64,000 nt of DNA from Sorghum bicolor (taxonomy: Eukaryota; Streptophyta; Magnoliopsida; Poales; Poaceae), in the NCBI RefSeq assembly GCF_000003195.3, contig NC_012878.2, positions 13,323,104-13,387,103 of the forward strand. The letters are read 5' to 3'. The translations under genes were made by a program, and so were the position numbers. The notes below the pieces were generated by a model. It was not told the DNA's origin. It made no database searches and was given only the letters and a program-made list of their open reading frames with translations. This document shows, in pieces, positions 56,936 to 64,000 of the stretch (the first letter of the stretch is position 1; every line of letters starts with the position of its first letter).

Positions 56936-57187
56936 CTAGCTTTGTTCTCCAAAGGGCTCATGTCTGTGTCCAGCAATGCGCTATGCTCCAACATCACCAC
57001 GCTGGGACCACTCATGCTCCCAATGTCCGAGCAACTCCAGTTCCTGGCCGCCGCACTGCTCCGTCGCGTCGCTCATGGAGCCATGAAGATGAAGCCCTAC
57101 GTGTCGGACTTCAAGCTGACACTAGAGCACTTCTAAATCCACGCAGCGTGCTGGACGAGCTGGAGCGTAGCCTCGACCTCAGCGCCT
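56936..57187 (+). pseudogene. 3-Ketoacyl-CoA synthase fragment inside the Pack-MULE
   Basis: Plus-strand reading [47 protein letters not shown] then, after a stop and a shift at about 57136, VLDELERSLDLS. This matches the stretch between the catalytic half and the C-terminal part of fatty-acid-elongase condensing enzymes (very-long-chain lipid synthesis). The conserved HAGG and active-site segments are absent or decayed (IHAAC here). About 80 residues of a roughly 500-residue family. Confidence 0.75.
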
Positions 57188-57577
57188 AGCACAGGGAAGG
57201 GTAAGCTTATGAAAGCAAAATGAATACAAAGGATTTTCTACAAACATAAACATAAAATTAAGGGGTTAGACTATTTATGCACCACTGATCAAGGTTTTAG
57301 ACCAAAAAATGCACTTTCAAACATGATGGACCAAATCAACACACCCCACAAGTTAATGGACTATCCAAGCATTTTAATCTAATATCAAACTGGATCTGAG
57401 AGGTTTAATTAGATTAAGATTAGGATTCCTAGCTATTCAGGTTACTTCAAGAAGAAATGGGAAGGGATTAATTGTGCTAAAGACTTATCTATGGATAATC
57501 CACTCCCAATATATACCATCCCCTACCCATTTGTATTGAAAAAAAATAACTATACCCTACCCAAATGAGGTAGGTAA

Positions 57578-57869
57578 GGCCATGTACAATGCAAAAGGCG
57601 CTTAGATGGAAAGAGAAATTACTTTGTAACTAAGCGTCTCTCTATGAGCTTAAATCTACAATGCAAAACCTATTTTAAGGCGCTTCCGTTTTGGCTGTTA
57701 CGTCGCACGCAAATATTTTTTTTCTAGAGCTCAGCACCAAGATCAGGCGACGAGCAACAGCGAATCCTATTTTAAGCGCCCCAAGCCCTTCGCTCTAGAC
57801 TCGCGGCAAAAAAAAAAATCTATTTAACGGCCAATACCCATCCATAACCGTCCAGCGCTGTACAAGCCC
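57578..57869. mobile_element. Tourist-type MITE
   Basis: 292 bp with imperfect inverted ends GGCCATGTACAATGC and GCGCTGTACAAGCCC, with target duplication TAA (57575-57577, 57870-57872). The interior repeats AAGCGTCTC and TAAGGCGCTT-like pieces. Confidence 0.75.
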
Positions 57870-57937
57870 TAAGTTATGAATATGGATTATGGATACCCAT
57901 CAACAGGTATATTTGCATACTACCTGGAACACAATGA

Positions 57938-58056
57938 GGCCTTGTTTAGTTCATCCAAAAAATTAAAAACTTTTCAAGATTCCCGTCACATCGAATCTTG
58001 CAGCATATGCATGGAGCATTAAATATAGATGAAAATAAAAACTAATTACACAGACG
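57938..58056. mobile_element. Truncated MITE (GGCCTTGTTTAGTTC type)
   Basis: Left end GGCCTTGTTTAGTTC with ACTTTTCAAGATTCCCGTCAC and TGCATGGAGCATTAAATATA, a widespread grass MITE. The right half is missing after about 58056. Confidence 0.75.
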
Positions 58057-58631
58057 TGAAAGTGCGAGCAAAGGGTTTCGAACCTACGAACTAAGGCAAC
58101 AAAAAAGAAGAGGAAGTAAGGCTAAGGTTGGCCTGTGAAGCTACCAAGGGTATACCATTGGCCACATCTTATGCTAAATTTTTAAATTTAATTGTTTTCT
58201 TAATATAAACTTTAATATTTACCTTATGTAGGTGGGTCCTAATTCAACTAGGCGTTGTTATGCCAAAATGCTTTTTGAAATAATTTTAAATTTATATCAT
58301 CTTCACGTCTCACTAATTTTTGTGCCAAAATATATATTTGAAATGATTTTTAATTCATGACAATCGTATCTCATCAAAATTGTTATGAGCTATTGTCACA
58401 AAGTTTAGAAAGAAATGTTTTTAAATTTATGACAATCACATTTTATTGTCATTAATTGTTGTCATAAAGATTAAGAAAGGCACATGGTGACTATTGTTTA
58501 TGACTAAATCATAACTTTGTCACATATGCTTGTCATCCGAACAAAATTTGTCATAAACGCATCACTTTTTCATGACTAAAAGGTGCTTTGTCATGTGAAA
58601 ATTTTCATAGAAGGCCTAATCTCTTGTAGTG
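58057..58631. mobile_element. CACTA transposon right end, remnant
   Basis: Ends GGCCTAATCTCTTGTAGTG at 58631, inverse of a CACTACAAGAG end. Subterminal repeats of the type TTGTCATAAA/TATGACAA (many copies from 58330 to 58600). The left end and any transposase are absent; the left limit is approximate. Confidence 0.65.
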
Positions 58632-58827
58632 GTAATTCATATGAAGCTATAAAGAGTACCATATATTCATGAAGAATATAACCATTGAGCAAAGGGTTTG
58701 ACATGGTTGGCTATACTTAAGATGACCATTAATTCATCATGCGGAAGATGATGGAGATGGAGGTTGGATGATATGATGTATGTGGTTTAGGGTATGTTAA
58801 TCTTTGTCAGGCACCGTGTTACCTTAT

Positions 58828-59437
58828 TGTAACACCCTCGGTGTTACCGCATAAACAACTTGGTAAAACATATTATGAGCATCGTGTATATGTGTTAATA
58901 CAAATGAGAAACTTGTAGTTAAAATTTCCTGAACAGAAAATGCTTAACGAAGTTGTTAAACGAAAACTTATATCATATCTTGTGTATTTCAAGTAGAGTT
59001 AAACTTGTAATTTTCACAAACAAAAAATAATTAGAACTTGTGTGTGTCACCTTAATAAAACTTGTAGTACAAAGTTCGCAGAGAGCGACGCAACTCGTGT
59101 CATCAAAAAATAGTATTGATAGCTAGTTTTTCCGTTGGCTCGAAAAAGGAACTTTAAGCTGTTTTTCCACAAGACTTAGGAATAAAATTAAGTTTCTAAA
59201 ACAGTGTGAAAGAGCAAAGTTCGTGAATTTATCTTGAGCAATCTAGTTAGATAGTAGTGTCTTGTTTTGGTTCTCATAGGAAGTCCTAGATGCTTTAAAA
59301 TCCATGTACGCGCCCTGGTTTCGCTCTGTAGGCCTCCGTGCGCGGTCACCATGTGGACTCGTTTCGCATCGCGCGTCGCACCCGCATGGCCGTGCGGCTG
59401 CCGCTGCTATGTGCACCGCGGCTGCCACGCTACTCCT
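58828..59437 (+). repeat. LTR fragment, TGTAACACCC type
   Basis: Starts TGTAACACCCTCGGTGTTAC, a start seen in another Del-like LTR group, and runs 610 bases until it is cut by the LTR at 59438. Right part missing within the window. Internal sequence is not obvious on its left. No gene. Confidence 0.5.
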
Positions 59438-61342
59438 TGTAATATGAACAAAACCAGATATACACCATATATGAGTTTTAAAGGTCAAATCTCACATATA
59501 GCTACAAGTAAGGGGTAATATCAAAAGACTATGTATAAATATATAACGTACTTAGTATAAAAGAGATAACATTTAATTGCAAACAGTGGATAGACAACTC
59601 TAAACTTCGGGTATTAACTCCTCTCTACAGGATCCAACTGACTGGTTGATCACAAGCCCAAAACTTCTCCTGAGGTGTGGGGGAAATTGCAAGAGTGAGC
59701 ACATATCGTACTCAACAAGTATAACCAGGGGTTCATGAGGCTCAAATAGCTGACACTGGTTTGAGTGCATTTAGCTTTTAGTAGTGGATAGCATGTTCAT
59801 AATTATATAACAAATATCAAGGTAGCATAAATAATCCATTAATCACATGATCAAGTGTAAGCATAATTAATTCATAGCATAAACGATAATTAAATGGACA
59901 TAACAACTTAACAAGCTCATCGTCGTCGCAGCAAGAACCCCCAAGGCCGCTCATAACCGTGAGCACGGCTAGTATACTAGTTTTAACACTCTGCAGAGGT
60001 TGTACATCTTTACCCATAAGTCATGATTTACCCTTTCGCCCGAGGCCCGTCGACCTCTTAACCCACTACCAAGGAAGGTCGGCAGGGATCACTATGAAGC
60101 CTTTCAAAAGTTCGTCTAACATGTTAGGGCCGCAAGGTTTCCTTTGCGAGCAGATATAGATACCCCCTTCCGAATGGCACAATGACGCGCAACCTATACA
60201 CATAGGGACAGGGGCTCGCACTATACCCGTGTCGGTTCAGCCCCTCCGCCCTTTCGGTAACCTCTAACAAGCTAGAAAAGGTCTTCGTACTGAGCTAAAG
60301 CCAGAGCCATTATAGCCCTCATGGTTGCACTGTTGTCCCGGTGATCACATATAGTTATTTGTCATCTTTTAACGTTCATTGCATAGCTATTAATCATCTT
60401 ACAAGATCATGGATTATATCAAGCACTAGCACATCTACACCAAATGCATATCAAGTAGGTAGCAAGGAATCCAGTAACAATCATCTATGATTTTGCTAAG
60501 GTCGACAAGGTGAAAGCATGCATATGATATATATGTATTTATAAGTGAATAGGTAACAAGGATGATCCCAAGTTATACTTGCCTTCATCCAATTGCTCTT
60601 GCTGATCTTGCTAACTCTGCTAGTCTTACTATTTGTCCAAGCTCTGATCTTGATCACCAAAAACTGCTCTCCGTCTAAACTCGATCATCGATCACAAACA
60701 TACGGCAACAAGCATACACGAAGCAAACAAGGCTACAATTAGAACAGTACACCAATCATATAAAAACAGTATGAAAAGTTTATAAAAAGATTCTACTCAT
60801 CGCTACGATCATACGAACGTAAAGATCACGAAAATCAGAATTAAAACGAAGGAGTTATGAATTTTCTAAGATTTTATATAGAAAAGTAATTAATTAATTA
60901 AAGTCACGAAATTAAAAGTTTCAAACTGAGAAAACAATGTTACTAACATGTAGAGCTCATTAATACGAATCCAACGCAATTTGAATGGGTCAAAACGGAG
61001 TTAAGATGAATATTTTATGGCCAAAAGAAAGGCAGTGGCAATTCTATAAATAGTGAAAACGTATTTTTAATCTAAAACCGAGCTGTTTGTGTTTTTCAAA
61101 CTGAAAGACAAAGTGATTGGGGCTTACGTTGGTGGATAGGGAGTAGGTTCACCGGCAGTGACGCTTTCTTGGAGCTAAAGCAACGCCAGAGCAGCCGACC
61201 TTTCGTAGATATCGTGTATCGGCGAGACGATGGCGATCACGTTGTAGAGAAGAAAATATAAATTTTATTTCACTACCTTGGGATTTCTCAAATTAGAGGC
61301 TTCCTATATGATAGTTTTTTATGTGCTTTGCCTAAGGGAATG

Positions 61343-61359
61343 CTATATATATATATAGG
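61343..61359 (-). promoter_or_regulatory. LTR TATA-like run
   Basis: CTATATATATATATAGC-type run on the minus strand, in the middle of the LTR, equivalent to 5359-5369 in the related LTR. Confidence 0.45.
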
Positions 61360-62165
61360 GAGAAAAACTCTCCACCTCCACATCAACTAGCGATATGGTA
61401 CTAACTGATTTGCAACCTTCATCTTTACTAATAGGCCTAATTAATTATTAAAGCCCATTAGTAAATAAAAATATGGTCTTGGGATTTTTTTATGATTATT
61501 GTAACTGGGCTTTGACGTTGGAAAATAGTAATAGATTTATTATTTTCGAAATTAACTATTTTCATGGATAAAATAATTCTAGAAAAGTCCAGAATTATTA
61601 TTTAAACTATAAAAAATATTCTAAAAGCTCTGAAAATTCGGAGAAAATTCTTAGAGACATTATGGAATATGAGAAACTCAAATAACGTATTTGGACCTCA
61701 TGATAAGATAATTTGGGGCATCTAAAAATTAGATTTATGCTCATAGAAAGGTGAGAATAGAAGATGGAAAAATTTCCGAAAAGTTTGTAGAGATTGCTTG
61801 ATGGACGAGAAATTAAAAGAAGTGCTTTGAGTGACAAAAAAAAGATTTTAGGAAGCTCCTAATAAAAAATTGAGCTGAGAAACAAGGAATTTGGTTATAG
61901 ATAAAGATAAAGACGTACTGGTCAAGGAAGATCGATCTACTAACCGCATTTTAAAAACTTTGCTCACTCAACACATAAAGGAGCAACAAGCCAGCATCAC
62001 ATCAAAACATATGCACCAGCATGTATACGCAACAATATTGCTAAGGCTTATGATAAATTTTAATTTAATGAAAAATATTATTTTCCTTATATTTTCATGA
62101 GCACAAAATACAAAACTGAATAAATTTTCATCTATTTTGAAAAGAGCAAATTTTAGGGTGTTACA

Positions 62166-62180
62166 ATTCTACCCCCTTAA
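62166..62180 (-). other. Polypurine tract
   Basis: Element strand TTAAGGGGGTAGAAT directly before the LTR start TGTAACACCC. Plus-strand priming site. Confidence 0.8.
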
Positions 62181-64000
62181 GATGAATCTCGTCCTCAAGA
62201 TTCGGAAGACAGTGATCAAAGAGATATGGATACTCTGCCTTTGGATGCTGTTCACTTCCTTGAGTTGTTCCATCCTCTTGTAGAGATTTTGGCATTACGA
62301 TTGCACCCTCTAGTAATCTATCTCCAAGTGATAGCATTTTTTTGAAGTCATAGCCTTGTTCAATACCAAACCAATGATGATGTCAACAACTTAGAATCAA
62401 CTTAGTGAAGATTTTTCTTAGGTTCTTATGATCCACGTTGATGACATTTTTTTATATTTTTTTTGTCCAAGATAGTACTTCCATGCTCCACATCACGTCT
62501 CAGGTACATGCTAAGTATGGTGAAAATTGATCTCACAACTAAGGGTGGCTCGAACCAAAGATCAATCTTGACAAAACTTAAACTTCTTATGATGACCATA
62601 ATCATATAATATCTCAGAAGACAATTATCACTTCAAGATAGTTTTATAATGCATCATCCCGTAATATCAAGGTGCTACCCCCTTAGAATGAGATTGATTG
62701 GGGGACACCAAGGACTAGTTCTCCTATCCTTTTTGGACGCTACACATCATAGTCTTTTACATTCGTTGTACCGAGTCTTTTGATCCAAGGTTAGTTTCAT
62801 CACTAAGTTCCAATTATCGGTACCTTTATCACGGTTAAGTTGTTTCACTCTCATACTGTACATATAACTTCGTAACCTTTGGTGTCATCAGATCCTCATA
62901 ACCATAACTCTCAATCCATGAGTATCAGCAATGACATATATCTCCATTAATATTCTCTGAATGGGATGATATCTTGAATCAAAACCAATTTACCAAGCGC
63001 TTGTGATCCTCACATATGATCCAACACTAGCCAATCCGTCTCATTATAACCACTTTAATTGGGCTACCCCCCTTAAAAGGGTCAACTAGGGGACACAAGA
63101 AAGTTAGCTTGCATATTTTTCCAGACAAGTTAACTAACATTGAGAACCTCTGACATTCCAAAGAACTTATGTGCAATAGAGCAAACAGGTATCCTGAAAT
63201 TTCCTCGCGATATGAAAAACACCAGCGTAGTAAAATGGACATAAGTCTTATTCTGTGAATCCAATAGAGTTGTGGCTTATACTGTTAGAAAACTTATGAA
63301 ATTTCCAGCAACTTTCCTGTAGAAGACCTTCTTAGGTTCTGTCTTTAAGCTCAGGTAAAACAACCAAACTTAATATCCATCCTGAAAATGTCTCAGCAAA
63401 GGTGCAGCAGTTTCCAGAAGTTATATCCCGAGCTACTTAACTCATCTGGAGATGATCCTTACATATTTGAAAAGCTTAGAAAATCCTCTATAACTTTCTT
63501 ATACAACTTTTTCCCAGATTCTGACGTTAAGGTATCTGAAAATAGGGAATACCAGATCTGCCCAGATTTTGAAACAGAACAGAAACATCCAGGTGTAAAT
63601 ATCATATCTTCGGTTCTACTTATCCAAATAAGTTCCAGCTTATACCATTGGAAATCTTAGCAAATCGTCTACAACTTTTCTATAGAACACTTTTCCAAAT
63701 TCTATAGTTATATATGTCTAAACAGTAAGCAACCGAAACTGGTCCAGATTCTTAACAGCACATTTGTATCATCTTGTGATTTTTGTAACTTCTAAACTAT
63801 AATAGCTATGAGGGTGCTTCTTGCGGTCAGGGAAAGATCTTGAAGTCTAGTTGTTACCACAAAAAGTTGATAAACTTTGCACGAATAAACTTGAGATACT
63901 CCAGAATCATCGTAGACTGCTCCAGAAATCAACAGAGGATAGAAACAAGATATAACCGAACCCAACTACTTATTTCATTAATCCTTATGCCTTAGGCCTA
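62181..64000 (-). repeat. Non-coding internal region with repeated motifs
   Basis: No gene with recognisable motifs. The polypurine-like motif recurs as CTACCCCCTTA at 62675-62685 and CTACCCCCCTTAA at 63064-63076 (plus strand), each followed by GGGGACAC(A/C)A. Three diverged copies of a unit with ACTTT(C/T)(C/T)T(G/A)TA(G/C)AA lie at about 63266-63345, 63450-63530 and 63625-63710. The open frames at 63388-63660 (plus) and 63242-63027 (minus) fall in these repeats. Confidence 0.5.

Larger units (their letters stand above)
56303..57379. mobile_element. Pack-MULE carrying fragments of two host genes
   Basis: 1077 bp with a perfect 9-bp target duplication TAATATCAA (56294-56302, 57380-57388), the size expected for Mutator-like elements. 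The inverted ends are about 190-210 bases long (56303-56512 against 57379-57185): left GAGTAAAATGCATAGATAAT, right inverted GATTAAAATGCTTGGATAGT. The left arm has a 25-bp tandem duplication (GATGTGTCGATTCGGTG and GATATGTCGATTCGGTG). The interior is GC-rich and holds an AAA-ATPase fragment on the minus strand and a ketoacyl-CoA-synthase fragment on the plus strand. There is no transposase. Confidence 0.9.
59438..64000 (-). mobile_element. Del/Tekay-like LTR retrotransposon, 3' half
   Basis: Minus-strand element with its 3' LTR at 59438-62165 (2728 bp; TGTAATATGA start, about 11 bases missing from the usual TGTAATACCC...GACAAAACC; end GGGTGTTACA) and polypurine tract at 62166-62180. The internal region runs to the right edge. 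A TATA-like run lies at 61343-61359 (minus). The sequence beside the tract (GAATCT-GAGGACGAGATTCATCTTAAG) matches that at 4530-4560, so both belong to one family. The internal 1.8 kb has no gag or pol reading, so it is probably a non-autonomous or long-3'-tail copy. Confidence 0.85.

Noticed and set aside
58070..58110. GGGTTTCGAACC, resembling a tRNA B box
   Set aside because: No A box, cloverleaf or SINE body fits around it. Such motifs are common in CACTA subterminal regions.
62181..64000. Direct repeats considered as a CRISPR-like or satellite array
   Set aside because: Units are imperfect, only three, and lie in the non-coding part of a retroelement. Plant DNA has no CRISPR arrays.

Overview
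The window is plant nuclear DNA, most likely from a panicoid (probably Andropogoneae) grass. The evidence is the type of repeats: nested Athila/Tat-type and Del/Tekay-type Ty3-gypsy elements, CACTA, hAT, Mutator, Tourist and Stowaway elements, and one GC-rich, four-exon host gene. No bacterial, organellar or rRNA features were seen. The species call is inference from repeat style.

Layout. 1-4316 is the 5' half of a minus-strand Athila/Tat-like retrotransposon inserted into the 3' end of a plus-strand Del/Tekay-like element (4317-7021). That element lies in an LTR fragment (7022-7276), which interrupts the pol gene of a second Athila-like element (7277-14499). The LTR of this second element holds a hAT-like transposon (12135-14183), which in turn holds a CACTA transposon (12272-13461). 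Part of the leader and LTR is duplicated in tandem (about 9985-12446). 14500-18584 is a fragment of another Tat-like element split by a solo LTR with an AGTAG target duplication. 18585-28920 is a non-autonomous Tat-like element with gag, protease and an accessory ORF that has its own TATA box. It has no reverse transcriptase or integrase, and its gag-protease ORF is split by a solo LTR (target duplication GTAGC). 28921-32855 holds truncated LTRs, including a copia (Sirevirus-like) one. 32900-35400 is a decayed LINE. 35400-41205 is the leader, primer-binding site and 5' LTR of a minus-strand Del-like element, with a 3-kb CACTA transposon inside the LTR.

41206-51623 is a left-truncated CACTA transposon carrying a broken TNP2 transposase and a decayed second gene with a Ulp1-type (C48) cysteine protease domain. 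It is interrupted by an Athila/Tat-like LTR and a solo LTR (target duplication TTTGG). 52192-55347 (minus) is the only convincing host gene: a four-exon bark-storage-protein / nucleoside-phosphorylase-like gene of 359 codons with intact splice sites, a signal peptide and a TATA box. Its first intron carries a small hAT-like element. Upstream come a Stowaway-like MITE (55825-56060), a Pack-MULE with fragments of two host genes (56303-57379), two Tourist-type MITEs and a CACTA end. 58828-64000 is a truncated LTR invaded by the 3' LTR and non-coding internal region of another minus-strand Del-like element.

How it works together: this is a stack of successive insertions. Target duplications and interrupted reading frames let the order be read directly. 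The retroelement genes are nearly all broken. The storage-protein-like gene and possibly the transcription units of the LTRs and the accessory ORF are what could still be expressed. Intact TG...CA ends, tRNA-Asp or tRNA-iMet primer sites and polypurine tracts support the element boundaries. Family names come from recognised motifs, not from a database search.
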